Assembly (NCBI GenBank): GCA_028673005.1 | Contig: CM054115.1 | Location: 59,894,907 to 59,958,906, forward strand | DNA: 64,000 nt | Source of the DNA: Tanypteryx hageni | Taxonomy: Eukaryota; Arthropoda; Insecta; Odonata; Petaluridae | Direction: 5' to 3' | Shown here: piece after piece, positions 47,895 to 59,926 of the stretch | Position numbering within the stretch: the first letter of the stretch is position 1 | How the letters are laid out: the number at the start of each line of letters is the position of its first letter | Made by a program: the position numbers and the translations under genes | The notes under the pieces: generated by a model | Databases searched by the model: none | What the model was told of the DNA's origin: nothing | Seen by the model: only the letters and a program-made list of their open reading frames with translations

Positions 47895-48148
47895 GCAAAG
47901 GAGAAGAGAAACTAGGTGCCGACATTAGCCTACTCTTAACGAAGAACACCAAGGGGGCCAACGGCTTAACGTCCCTTCCGAAGGACGGAACAGTTGAATT
48001 TGCGCGGTCTCCTCAAACCACACAAACAGGGGGCAGGGCGACCTTGGAAAAATCCTACTTGCGCAGGACTCGTGCCCGCTGCCTTTTCAAGCAGCAGGCG
48101 AGTAGCAGCCAGTGTCCTAACTACTACACCACATCGGCACCCCCCTTC
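47895..48148 (-). mobile_element. tRNA-derived SINE (family A), near full length
   Basis: On the minus strand the head reads GCCGATGTGGTGTAGTAGTT with an A-box-like TGGTGTAGTAGTTAGG and a degenerate B box near GCACGAGTCC. The body shares TGTGTGGTTTGAGGAGACCG, CCTTCGGAAGGGACGTTAAG and AGAGTAGGCTAATGTCGGCA with the 51-kb copy. It inserted into the hAT element. Confidence 0.7.
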
Positions 48149-48385
48149 CAATTTAAGAACCTCTGCTCTACGGTAATATAGCGAGGCGCGGAGTGAAACT
48201 AGCTCCTGCATGGCGCGCCAAATTCGAAGATGCCTGGTTCTCAGCGGCGGAAGTAACAGTAAACCAAGCGCCAATTGGCGAAGGAAGACTTGCTGCGAAG
48301 TAATGTGAATTTGCCGATTTCTAGAAATAACCTCGCGGCCCCCCGGGTGGCCGCGGCCAACAGGTTGGGAATCACCGCACAAGTG

Positions 48386-49043
48386 TTGAATAATATTCAT
48401 CTATTCTCTATTAAAATACAGGTAATATTCTACGTGACTTAGACGTTTCCTTAAATTTTGTCATAGGCGCCATATCTCCCAGGCACGTCTCTGACTTGAG
48501 GTGAATGCATGAAATATCCCATCGGTATTTAGTCGACACACCGAGTTTTCCATGCACACGGGTTTTTCCAGGAATACATGTATCGTCCAAATCGAGGATG
48601 GGTTTATTTCTTCATGATGTTTATTCCAAAATATCACTTTCATTAATACTGTCATATTTACCGTATCACTAACTTCCAAAAATGAATCCCAAGCGACCCT
48701 ACTCACTTGTTTTTCTTTTAATTCCTCGCTAGTTTTTTCGTATTTCTCACGGCCATTTTTTCCAAAAACGACTCTTGCTCTCAATTTCTCTCTCCCTCTT
48801 TCTCCATTTAATACCTTCCTAAAGGCGTTTCTTAATTTATTCTCTCGTAATTATTCCCTTCACTCCTCTCTCCCGGTTTCCTTTTCGTTAGTGTTTTACG
48901 CGTTTTAACTTTTATTTTCCGCCTTTTCCATCAATCTCATTTCGACTTTCTTTTTTCACCCTTTCTTTCTCTCAACACTCGTCCTTGCCTGGAAGAATTA
49001 GACCGTTCATTTAGTTTCGTTTGCTCATTCCTACGGAAAGGAT

Positions 49044-49098
<55 letters not shown>

Positions 49099-51373
49099 CC
49101 AATAACCGCCTCCTTTCCTATTCCTCGCGTCGTTTAAATCAATGTTATCGTTTGTATTTTATCACCCAAGTTGTTTACATTCTCAGTTATTCACGTATTT
49201 CGTCCTTAAAAGTGCAAGCTTTTCTTTTTATTTTTCTCCCCTCCCTTCTCGAGCTTTTTTTCAACGGTTATTCGAGAATAAATTTTTCTTATCGTTTCTT
49301 TCGGGTGAGATTTTCATACATATCTCGCTCTTTTTTATTTCGGCGTTCGTTAATTTGCGATTCTAATTTTATGGAGCGTTTTCTTTGCTCGTTTTAGCAC
49401 TCTAGCTCCTTATAAAACGCGACGTATTAATTAAGAGGCAAATGTTCGAGGGAAAAAATAAATAAAAAAGAATTACGAAACGGTCGAAGTCACGGCGGAA
49501 TGTTCTCTTTTTTCCTACGTGGAACTTTTTTTATGTATGAAACTTTTGGATGTTTGAAACGAGTTGCAGTTGCGAATAAGCGTTTATTATTTTCGGGTTG
49601 ATTTTAAATTGTACGTTTTACTTTTTCAACATTTAGTGGTAGTACTCCATAGACGCTTTATTAATACCTTGAGTTTTCCTCTCGAAATTGTAAGATAGTA
49701 TGTAAGTATTTTCCATTCTCTTTCAACATTTTATTACATATTTTTCCTATTTACCACGTGTGGTTTCTAATTTGTAATATTTACAAAAAGTAAAATTTAT
49801 AAGTAACTTTTAGGAAGATAAATAACCCTTATTTATTCAAATGTTATTTATCGCTGAATGCTTCTTGGTACAAAGGGTATTAAAGTCTGCCGATTTCATT
49901 TTCGCTTGCCAACGACAAAATTGTGCTTTACATGTATCAAAGACTACATTTATCCTCTTTATGTTTCTTTCTTTTCGAAACATCCAAATATTCTTTTATG
50001 CATCCTTTAATTAGTTTTCGATGATCTATCTAATTTCTGTTAATTGAGGACCATTTTGTAGGAGTTATTTAAAATAACTATCTCCTTTCCAAAGCCAACA
50101 TTCATTTATTTTTCAATGAATTTTATCGTTAGTCCAGAATGTTGCTCATTCACTGGTCCTCTTATCCTTTTCTTCCTTGCTTTATTCCTCCTCTTCTTAT
50201 GGGTTATGTCATTGTAAATTCCGTTAAGGAAAGGTCAACGTGCTGGTGCCCACTTTCTCTACCTTCACTTTTTTAGAATCTCGATCCATTTCTTCGCCTT
50301 CGCTCATCTGTCTCGTTGAATTTTTATTCTTCATCCCTCTTTGCCTCGTCTGTCATTCTCTCCCCCCTTCCAAGTGCATGTGCCAGGAGTGGATGGAGTA
50401 GGGAAATACAATTATTTTCCTTCAAAGGTGATATGGCGTAACGATTGCCTCCTAACCGCTACACATCCGTTGCTTTGCCGCAGTCTTTCCCTAGCAGGAT
50501 CTTTATTGAACTTTCTTTTGTCTATCCCGTTATTTTCCTCGCAATAATTCACATAGCGTTTTCTTCATCCGTATTCGCTTCCGCTTTTTTTACCTGATTT
50601 CTGCGATTTAGCTTTCCGCGAGTCTCTCATCACATTATTTCTTTTCCGTCTTACGTAATACTTGTTTTCGGTAAACGTCCGTTCTTCTACGAATATTTCA
50701 TAAAAACAAAAATATCGAAATAGTTTCTCGTAATGTTGAGTAAACGTAGATACTACGATATTAATATTGCCATATTATAACTATCACATTTACTTTCTTG
50801 TTGCGACGGTCGTGTTATATAGTCTATAGATATTAATAAAAGGCAATGTGTGTGTGGACAGTATATCTCGAAAACCAAGAAACTTAGGTGCACTTATTAA
50901 TGGAATCATGAGGATATGCACCTCGAGGCCAGAATTTTGATTTTTGGTGGGAGGGGAGGAAGTAGAGAGGGAAAGGGGAGGGAGTGCCATTTACCATAAG
51001 ATAACACGTAAAAATCTATTTTTAACTTACACGCTTTTATTATTTTGCAAATTAAAATTAGAAATAATTAACCTACGATCTTCGGACCTGGACCGTTTTA
51101 AAGAAAAATAAATAATGTTTCTTATTCTTATCAACACATGTCACCTACGATACAAAATCGCTCAACTTTTACGTTTTACGTACTGTGGAATCTGTGATGA
51201 GCTGCTGACCCCTGAGAAATATATTAATACAATGTAAATTGTTATAATTGCAATCAATTGTAAGCAAGAGCCACCTAAGTTGACCAACTGCTATTCGCCC
51301 TCATGAGTTTGGGTGAAGTGGGTCGATACAGAAATTGGTAAGCTTTCTTTTATATCTGATTCACACACATACC
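48386..51373. other. Non-coding stretch, no gene recognised
   Basis: AT-rich, with C/T-rich parts near 48780-48990 and 50160-50380. A TCTATAGATATTAATAAAAG at about 50823 followed by GTGTGTGTGG resembles a Helitron 5' end, but it is preceded by G and no CTAG end was found. Confidence 0.5.
49047..49097. repeat. (AT)n microsatellite
   Basis: About 50 bp of AT dinucleotide; edges are approximate to a few bases. Confidence 0.9.
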
Positions 51374-51612
51374 GGAGGGGAGGTGGAGTAGTTAGATCCT
51401 TGACTTTCCACGCAGCGGCCTTAGGTTCGAATCGGGCGGACGTCAGATTTTTCAATCTGGGATCATCCCGCCCCTACTTGCGTGATTTGAGGAGACTGCG
51501 CAATTCAGTGCTCTGCCCTTCGGAAGGGACGTTAAGCAGTTGGTCCCCTTGGTGCTCTTTGTAAAGAGTAGTCTTATGCCGGCACAGTTTCCCTCCTCCT
51601 TTTTGTATGTGT
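51374..51612 (+). mobile_element. tRNA-derived SINE (family A), full-length copy
   Basis: The head contains GGAGGTGGAGTAGTTAGATC (A-box region) and a strong B box AGGTTCGAATCGG about 45 bases later, at RNA polymerase III promoter spacing. The body has GATTTGAGGAGACTGCGCAA, CCTTCGGAAGGGACGTTAAG and AGAGTAGTCTTATGCCGGCA, and ends near GTTTCCCTCCTCC. It shares these blocks with the copies at 15 and 48 kb. The exact 3' end is uncertain. Confidence 0.75.
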
Positions 51613-52524
51613 TCGGTGTGATAGGAGTAATGGCTATAATAATCCATGAAGTTGATTAGCCAGATATTCCATACAAACAAACACCGGAGAAAATTATCAT
51701 TAATTTGAAGACACTATTTCGTTATCTTACCAAGACCAGAGCTTATTTTTTTGCTAAATACATCTCCAAAACAACATGTTATGGCCAGGTTTCCCCCATA
51801 ATTAGCTACGTAAATTCCAATGGTTGATACTGAGTGGTAAAACTGCTTTATATTGTCTAGAATGTCAGAGGGAAGGCTATTTCTAAAACGGATCCGATTC
51901 ATCCACTGGCCTGATCCACCCTAACGTACACTATATTTTTTCTGTACCTATACATATGTTGTCACAATAACGAACGAGTTAACAGAACAATACAATGATT
52001 GTGTTGGTTAATAATGCTTAATATTTACATATTCTAAAATAATGCGTTTATTTATTCAGTGCTTTAGCCTAAATAAAATGCTGATAAATTGTAATAAATC
52101 ATTCAAATGGCATCATTACAATTAAGTATTACTGCCGATAAGCTACCGAGCACAAGCGGTACAAGACATGATCTTCCACAAAAACAATTCCGAATCGCTC
52201 GGAACATTGCTCATTTAGTGTTTGCTTTCTCTTGATCTCTTTCAGAGAATTTCAAATCAATTCGTAAATCATCACGAGATCCCCGTAACATACCGTCATT
52301 TCCAGGATGCATAGGTACATCGCGGCAATTAAAACAGGAAGTTTCGTTTTTCGGCACGTTCCGATCTCCCTATCACGGAATTTCCTTTACGAATTTTTTA
52401 TAAGTGCGAGCGGGCGATGAGCTGCGAAACACAACTCTCCCCGAACGTACTATCGGGCGGAGGTTCAACTTTACTTTGCGGGCGAACCGATTCCACATTT
52501 TTTCCAAAGGTCTACTGACCCCAG
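51613..52524. other. Non-coding stretch, no gene recognised
   Basis: AT-rich up to about 52060, then more balanced sequence without a recognisable ORF or repeat. Nothing further is supported. Confidence 0.5.
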
Positions 52525-53705
52525 TAGTGATGGGCATTGTCGTTCTTTTTGTGGATTCGTTCCTTTTTGTATCGTTCCGGCTGCGGAACGATACGAGGGA
52601 TTCGTTGATTTCGTTCCATTGGCGCACGTATGAACTTCATTAAATGTAGGATTTTTTTTGATGAATGTTGGAAAACTGTTTGTTGTTATGATTTTTCAAC
52701 TCCTCATTTGGTTCATAATAATTTTGTTGATAGCAAATTCGTTAATGGTAATACCAAGCGACATGGGCGTACGCTGAGGGGGGATCTTGGGGTCAGAACC
52801 CCCCGAAATTTTCGAACGAACTTTAAAAAATCGATTAAGTAATCTAAAGCACTGCATTGGGTAATTGCTATGTAACTAGATTAAATAAATAGTGTTTTGT
52901 TTCATTCTGAAAAACTATTCGAAAACATCTTCCAAATTCCATTTCTTTTGCGCTTCATTTATTGGTATGAATCAGAAAAATTACTGTTTCCATCAAGGCC
53001 AAAGCAATGCTTTTCGTCGCTGATATCCCTCCTATACTTCTCTCTCGCACGTTTCAAACCTTTGGTGCAAAAATTAAAAAAAAATTAGAATGAAAATTAA
53101 TTCTAAATAAATTATTATATTATTAAAATTAAGAAATTAAAGAATTTTTGTGGAAGAATTGTAAAAATCTTTGACGATATATTTTTCATCCGAAACAGCA
53201 AAGTATTATAAAATTATTATGAATTATGTTGCTGTAAGTGTGGTTGTTTCTCCCATCCCATGCACCTATAATATCCCTTTATTCACAATAATTTCGAAGT
53301 CCAGAAGTCAAATCTTGCAATTCCAATAAACAATAGAAAATATTTTGTTGCGCTGCGAAAAGAACAGAGGCACATCACTCCGGTACGAAATACATTTCTT
53401 CGCATGTCCGATTTCGAAATTCACTGACAAGGAGAGGCTACGGATTTTAACTCACAGATTTGGTTCATCTTCTACCAATGGAGAGTTCAGGTCATCATAA
53501 GAATATCTTTTAAAAATTTCGAGCCAATGGCTTTTAGTGTAAGAGAAATAATTGTGAGTCCGAGGAACGAAATTTCCAAATCCGAGTGGAGTCCGAGGAA
53601 CCATTGAGTCCGGAACGAAATCCTCCGAGTTCGAAGAACGAGATTTTCAAATGCCGTGGATTCGTTCCAAAGGAACGAATTCAGCGCCGGAACGACACAA
53701 CATTA
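52525..53705. mobile_element. 1.2-kb non-autonomous hAT element
   Basis: The left end starts TAGTGATGGGCATTGTCGTT and the right end, on the minus strand, TAATGTTGTGTCGTTCCGGC. The flanks GACCCCAG (52517-52524) and GTCCACAG (53706-53713) match at 6 of 8 positions, a hAT-like 8-bp duplication. Both subterminal regions are dense in TTCGTTCC or its complement GGAACGAA. Inside, at about 52767-52815, is a G-run/C-run palindromic piece (GAGGGGGGATC...CCCCCCGAAA), possibly another element's end. There is no transposase ORF. Confidence 0.55.
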
Positions 53706-53713
53706 GTCCACAG

Positions 53714-56700
53714 AACCATCCTCCTACCACCCACAGCACCCGCCTACCCTTCAACTCTGCCCACTTCTCCACCGCCTGTGACACCATCCTCCTTCCAATT
53801 CCTCCAAGTGTTATTGGTCGGACGCACCAAACCTTTCTCCTGCCTTTCTTTATTCTTTTCTTCGGACATTTCCAATATCTCTTCCTCCCTTGATCCTTCC
53901 GAATCCCTTTCTCCGCTCTCTTCCTTGTAAAGGACCTTAACCTTTCTCATTCCAACTCCACATTACGGAATTAATTCCCTTTTATTTTTTCCCATTTATT
54001 TGTCCAACGCTCCGAAAAAATGCCGGCACTGGTGACCCTCACATAACTAAGTGGTGAAAGGAAAATTACGATACGCGTTACAATACAACTCGTAATAGAT
54101 GGTCATGTTTTTATCAACTTTATAAGAGAGCTGGTTTGATTTTCTATTTTTATGCTTACATATTAGATTAAAAAAATAAACTGGTGTTGAGTGTTCTGTT
54201 TGGACCGAGAAAATGTTGTGAGCAGAAGCTAAGCAAAACACGCCCTTGGCCTCTTTTTGTGTTGAATTTCTATGAGATGCGTCTTTGGAAAGTTTCTGAA
54301 TTCATAATTTTGGGGATAATACCAAAACCCACCAGCATTCCGATAATCAATATATTATAAAAACTCAGTTAAAAATCGCCTGTCCAATTACCTAAGGCTT
54401 AAATTTGTGGAACGATGGTTCATCAAAGACAGAATTTATAATTCACTTGAGACTCCAATAGAGACTGATATCCCGTAAATACGCTTTCCTCATTATAAAA
54501 AATGATATATGAGAATTTTGTAAATAAAATTCCCTTTTTTGTTATATAATGAAAAGGATTAGATAAATAAAAGAAATTTTGGGAATTTAGCACGTTAAAC
54601 ATTAGACTCTGAATCTGCCTTTAAAAATATTTTTTCAAAATATTTGTTTTGTTTCATTGAATAAAATTGGATTAGTTTATTGATCAATTATAGAGCTAGA
54701 TTTCCCTTGAAGTGCCCGTTTATCTTCCAAAATATCTTCAATTTAAGGAAATATATGAAAGTTTTATTATCCACTGCCTGTAGCTTCACCAAAACAATCT
54801 GTATGTTATAAATGCAGCCTTTATTCTCCAGGAAAAATAATATCGTATCTTCATATTTAGTAATATCGCCAATGCTCGCTGTGTGACTCAAAAAATCTAA
54901 ATAAGAGGATCGAGCATATACTCCGTGATGAATATGGGTGGAAGAATATTTTAATTTTTTATCCAGTCTTGTTCTTAATATTTTTAGTAGGACAAGTTTT
55001 TGATATGATGGCTTGCGTGGAAAGAAGAGATTGAATTGACAAAGGATGGAGAGAGAGGGAGAAAGGAGAGATGATTAGAATCACAGTAGGAGATAGAAAG
55101 GCGGAGAAAGCTAGAAATAGAATGATATGGACAGGAAATAAATGAGAATAGATTGGAGATGGATGCAGATGAAAGCAAGGAGAATAGGGTTGAGTTAGTG
55201 AGAGGTTGAGAGGGAGAGAAAGAAAGGGAGGGGATGGAGCGAGGGGAGGGAGGGAGAGAAAATGGGAGTGATGGATGAGTGAGTAGAGTAAGTAGGGTAG
55301 AGAAAGCAAAAGAAATTTGAGAGAAATATTTTTTTCTAGTAAACAATCCATAGTCCCACCTAAACATTTTACAATTTGCTGAAATTTACAAAAGTAAACC
55401 TCACAACAATAATGTTGACCATTACAAATTGACAAAATAGGCATTATATAAATCGTAATACACACTCTTTCCCATAGAATCTACTGCATTAAATTTACTA
55501 CAATTACAATCCTTTAAAAAGTTGATAACATAAAAAATGTTGAAAAATACGGAACGTGTGAAATTTGTTAAATTTACAACATGGTATACTCCATTAAAGA
55601 CACATTAAAATGGGGATTGCAGAAAGTAATTACTTTTGGAGTAATTAAAAAAGAGAACCAATTGGGGCGTAAAGTTTTTGCCTAACATTCGCTTGAAATT
55701 TAAAAATTGCATTTACAGAAATAGATTTCGTTTTAAATGATGATAAAATTACATTAAGCTCAGATAGAATAAATTAATTTTTACAAGAGGGTTGTGGAGA
55801 GAGAGAGAGAGAGAAAGAAAGGGAGTTAGAAAATGGATTGAAAGAAAAGCAGACACGTCTCATTGATTCCATGCATTAGCGAACTGATGAGGTCGTGTGC
55901 AATCGATCAGAATGAACAAAAGTCTTCATCTCTCCAAATAGGTCAAGGAGCGTTCTCATATCCAATGTTCTTTTACGAAAAAAATTAAATTGAACAAAAA
56001 ACTGTTTCATACTTAGCGAGTGATATCTTTTGTTGTAAATGACTCCTTCATTTGGTGATATCTTGAGATTAAAGCGAACAGTCTTTGGTTCTTATCGCTC
56101 GAAAAAGACTTTGTTTTCATTGATTCGGTAATTCTGAGCCTGAATTGAAGTACGGAAGTGGGTTAAAGGAAAACGATTGTGAATACGACGAGATGTTCCA
56201 GTTTGTTAATGAAAGGCATTCCTTAATTAAGAGCATCTTGTAATAGCTCTCTCAACCATCTGACAACTTCAGCCCTTTTTAAAATAAAATTTTAGAACTT
56301 TAAATTTCTTTTGTAATAATTGAAGTTAAGGTAAGGATTTTATTTCAAATTATTGAATGGATAGTTTATGTTGTTTGCATGCTATGATTTCATTATTCCA
56401 TCCACTTCAATTCATCAAATTACTCTTGTGAGAATTTTTAGGCCCTTTCAAGGATAATTTCTTTCTTTTTGTTTGGTTATTCGTTTCCTAGATAAGAAAA
56501 GTGTAAAACTATTTTTATCAAACACCAAAATTATTTTTTTAAATTATGTGAAATGCCTCACAATTTTGCACTTATAACAATATAGTAGGGTTCAAAGTAA
56601 TGTAAAATAAAGTATTATACTGGAAAAAGCTAATAAAATTTTTAACTTTTCTCGTTATAGTGAAATTTTAAAATGAAAGACACTTATTGGACCTAATTAA

Positions 56701-57399
56701 ATTATTTTTTAATTAGCGTAAACTTTCAGCGCGTACTCAAAGCTCACGCTTGACCATGGTACTAATCGATCGTTGGGTAGTTAAACAAGAAATAAGCATG
56801 GGAATATTTTGAAATCGAGCACTCAGGTATCCAGATTTAAAAAATATCCCTTACCTTGTTATCGCTATTGTAGACACTTATGATAAGTGCATTTTTCAAT
56901 GTTATAATCGTAAGCGTTTCTTTTTAATTTTTTTTTACCAATAAGACGAGTTCGGTGAACCCCATTAGTTTTGGAAATTCTACGCCTCATCACGACTAGG
57001 ATGAAAAAGTACGGGCTACCAAATCAACAAAAATCTTAAGAGAAATTTTCATTAATCTGAGTGTTTATGATTGTTACTATTACCGGACTTAGTAACCGGA
57101 TTGCGCCGAATAGTACAAACGAAATTTCTTCACATTTCTCTTCTAAGACCCTCGCTAAGACGGGAGCGTATCGCTTCCAATCGGACACCCATTGAAACGA
57201 TCTCACCCAAGATTCTGACGCAAAGCCGCACGAATAAACATTCTGGTAGACAGAGGATCAACTGTGTCAACTGTTTTTCGAGGTCGTCTGCGTTAGCCGC
57301 AGCTGGTCTCACGCACTTCAATGCCTCATTCTCTTCGTCTCCGAGACGTACATTGGTCCAAAGCACATCTCATTCTTTGAACACTTTCCTTTCGGTTCC
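53714..57399. other. Non-coding stretch, no gene recognised
   Basis: A C/T-rich block at 53715-53930 is followed by AT-rich DNA. A G/A-rich block lies at about 55015-55265 (the complement of the C/T islands elsewhere), and a (GA)n run at about 55798-55814. A 168-codon minus-strand ORF over the G/A block is low-complexity. A GC-richer 57070-57370 part has an ORF on each strand, discussed as a finding. Confidence 0.5.
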
Positions 57400-58260
57400 T
57401 CTCCCTTTTCTTCCTTCCCTCCACCATTTTATTCTCCCTATGTTATGGGGAGGGGAGATACTATAGCAGGTCTGGGTGCGCCCTTTAGGTTCGTCCAGAT
57501 ATCTTCATTCCTTCGCCTTGCTCTCTCTCCTCTCCCGCTTTCCACCAAAATATTCTTTATTCCACCCTCTTACATATCTCCCCTCTTTTTCCTCTTTTAA
57601 TCCCTTTCTCTCTCTCCCTCTTTTATCCCCATTCTCTCTCCCTCTTCTTTCGCTTTCTCCGTGTTTTCTACCACTCTTCTTTCTCTCTCTTTCTCTTATT
57701 CTACTGTTCTCCTTTCCTCCCTCTTTTCTCTTCTATTATCCGTTACTTCCTCTCGCCATTCTGCTCTTCTTCTGCTCTTCTCCTCCCCTTCTATGCATCT
57801 TTCTTCCCCTTTTTCTTATCTTCCCGAACTCTCCTTTTCTTTTCCTTCCATTCGCTCTAGCTTTACTTCTATTTTTCTTTTTCCTCTCTCCATTCTTCTC
57901 TTTTTTCTTTTCTCCTATTCTTCATTTTTCCTATATGCCTTGTCTCCTCTTCGTCTTTCTCTTCTATATCCTTTCTCATTCTCTTATTTCTCTTCTGGTC
58001 CTCCCTCTTCTTTCCATCCGGCAACATCCTCCTTTCCCCAATCTATTAACTCCTCCCTCCATTTTCGCATCTCCCACTTCCAGCTATCTCTTCTATTTCA
58101 TCCATCTTCCCTCTCTTTCCTGTCCCATCTTCATCAGTCCCTTTCTCTTCCCTCTAACCCTTCTCTCATTCTATCTTCACAATCTTCACTCTCCCATTTT
58201 GATCTCCCAATGCTGTTAATCTTCTTCCTTCCAGCACCAACTCTCTTGCTCCTGTCACTT
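57400..58260. repeat. Very long pyrimidine-rich tract
   Basis: About 860 bp overwhelmingly C and T on the + strand, without a fixed repeat unit. It yields overlapping + strand ORFs of 247 and 230 codons made mainly of Phe, Leu, Ser and Pro. These are expected from C/T-only codons and are not evidence of genes. Confidence 0.85.
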
Positions 58261-59429
58261 TCCGTAATCTTCACGCGTGAGTTGCGCGAAAATGCCTCGC
58301 GAGAGATCCCGTCATCGGGTCCCGCCTTTTTTTGGGAAAAGAAACTTCATTGAGAGCACCACTTCCCACGTATTCCTACCTCCGAAAACAATGCCTCTTA
58401 ACAGGGGTAGTGGAGTTAAACGGAGAGGCGAGGGGATCGGTATCTTCGAGAAGGGATAAAGCGAACCCTTCCCTTTCGAGCGATTTCTGGTGCTGCGATT
58501 CTCCGTGTCGATGGGTGAGGGGTTGTTATAAGGGAGTGTTGCGTCATAACAACGCGTCGTCCTGAATCATTCATCGGGAGAGCCTCGAGAGAAGTGTTGG
58601 ACTGGAGAATGATTCCCGTTTTTTATTTCGAAAAGAATAGGTAATTGGGTCGGAGATGGCTGTATTGTTTTACGAATTACGGTTTAGGGGATATGAATGA
58701 TTGAAGTGTGATATAAAGGGCAGGCAAAGGCTTGAGACTGACGCTTGGAAGATATACCACGCGTTAAATGATCTACTAGTGTCACAGTGTTTACTGGTAA
58801 AAATTAGTCTTGCTTGATAGAACACTTTCTCTCGTTATTCACAAATAAAATCAATCGATAGCATTTACGATATCTATTATATCGTGGTTTTGTAGTGATT
58901 ATATTCAACGTATCTTTTAACTCGACGTCTTTGACTCAATACCTTCAAATTAATTTAATATCGTTACTAGAACGGCATGCATGACTGTGTTTTAGTCAAA
59001 AATTTTAAGTTTTTAAAACTTGAATATTTATTCTTATAATATACATTGAGGAACCCATAGCTTTGTGGGAACATTTTTTAAAAATAAAATATTTTTCTTT
59101 TAGAATTATTTGATGAAAATTAGTTACCTAGGAAACGGTAGCCTCTAAATAAAATAAGTGGGTTTTATTAGAATTTTTTTCTAAATTGTGTTTTTATCCT
59201 ATAAAATTTTAAATGTAATCTCATTCTGTGAAAGGATGTAACATTTTAAGTCTTATTCCCAATCATAATAACGGTCGCACGAATAAAACTATAAGGAAGA
59301 AATCGAGTAAAATATATCTATAGTTTTTATTAATTGTAATTAGGTTTCTCTTGTTTAAAACAATAGAATTTTAGATTCAAGGAATTCTCAAACATCACTA
59401 ATGGTTAAGATAAAACATGATTTTTTACT
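58261..59429. other. Non-coding stretch, no gene recognised
   Basis: A CpG-rich edge (58265-58600) next to the pyrimidine tract, then AT-rich DNA. Nothing further is supported. Confidence 0.5.
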
Positions 59430-59926
59430 TCCTCCATATACGAAGTATAAAGAAAATATTGTTTTAATGAAAAAATCGAAATCGAGATTTCAACGAAAAC
59501 ACAGGTTTTAAGGTCCCCTGATCACGTTTTGTCTATTTTCTCGATGATGTCTGTGGGTGTCTGTGTAGTAAATGTAATTTTCTACAACGTTTCTTCGAAA
59601 CATTTTCCCGTATAATTCATTGTATAAGAGATATTTTTAAAACTATTTTTATAACTGCCACCACCACACCACCTACCGGCGACTATTGTAAACAATTTAC
59701 GCTTGTTGACGTCTTAGCAAAGCTCCTTTTTATTTTCTGAATTGTTGGAGCTTCGTGGCTATATCCAATATCAGAAGGCTACGGTTTGAGTTTAATTCGG
59801 TTCCTTGTAATCTTTAAAATTTTCTCGCAGCTCCTTAAAATATTTATTGTCATTTAACCGATTTGGAATTTTAAAAAATATTACAGTTATGGAGAAAATC
59901 ATGTGGTAGCGACCAGATTTTTTTGA
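59430..59926 (+). repeat. Inverted dispersed repeat, shorter copy
   Basis: Aligns, in opposite orientation, with 62985-63690. Shared blocks include TGGAGCTTCGTGGCTATATC, CCACCACACCACCTACCGGC and GAGATTTCAACGAAAA. This copy lacks about 240 bp that the other has. Either two dispersed copies of one element, or the arms of a 4.3-kb element spanning 59430-63690. Confidence 0.75.

Larger units (their letters stand above)
45666..48377. mobile_element. hAT-type element packed with later insertions
   Basis: The left end reads CAGTGGTTCCCAATC and the right end, on the minus strand, CGGTGATTCCCAACC (12 of 15 bases equal). Both resemble the CAGTGGTTCCCAA starts of hAT elements. Outside are GACTAGTG (45658-45665) and CACAAGTG (48378-48385), an 8-bp duplication with 6 matches, the hAT target-site length. 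The body contains copy 2 of the 830-bp element, a lone hAT-like terminus, a small hAT MITE and a SINE. I found no transposase domain, so it is non-autonomous or gutted. Confidence 0.55.

Noticed and set aside
50823..51000. Helitron 5' end
   Set aside because: TCTATAGATATTAATAAA followed by a GT run is suggestive, but the preceding base is G rather than A and no hairpin/CTAG end was found.
51374..51450. A tRNA gene
   Set aside because: It has A and B boxes but no cloverleaf with proper acceptor pairing, and the same body follows in other copies; it is a SINE head.
54959..55465. 168-codon minus-strand ORF
   Set aside because: It covers a G/A-rich island; composition explains it.
57476..58353. 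Two overlapping ORFs of 247 and 230 codons, the longest in the window
   Set aside because: They lie in a C/T-only tract where stop codons cannot easily arise; the peptides are Phe/Leu/Ser/Pro strings in two frames at once.
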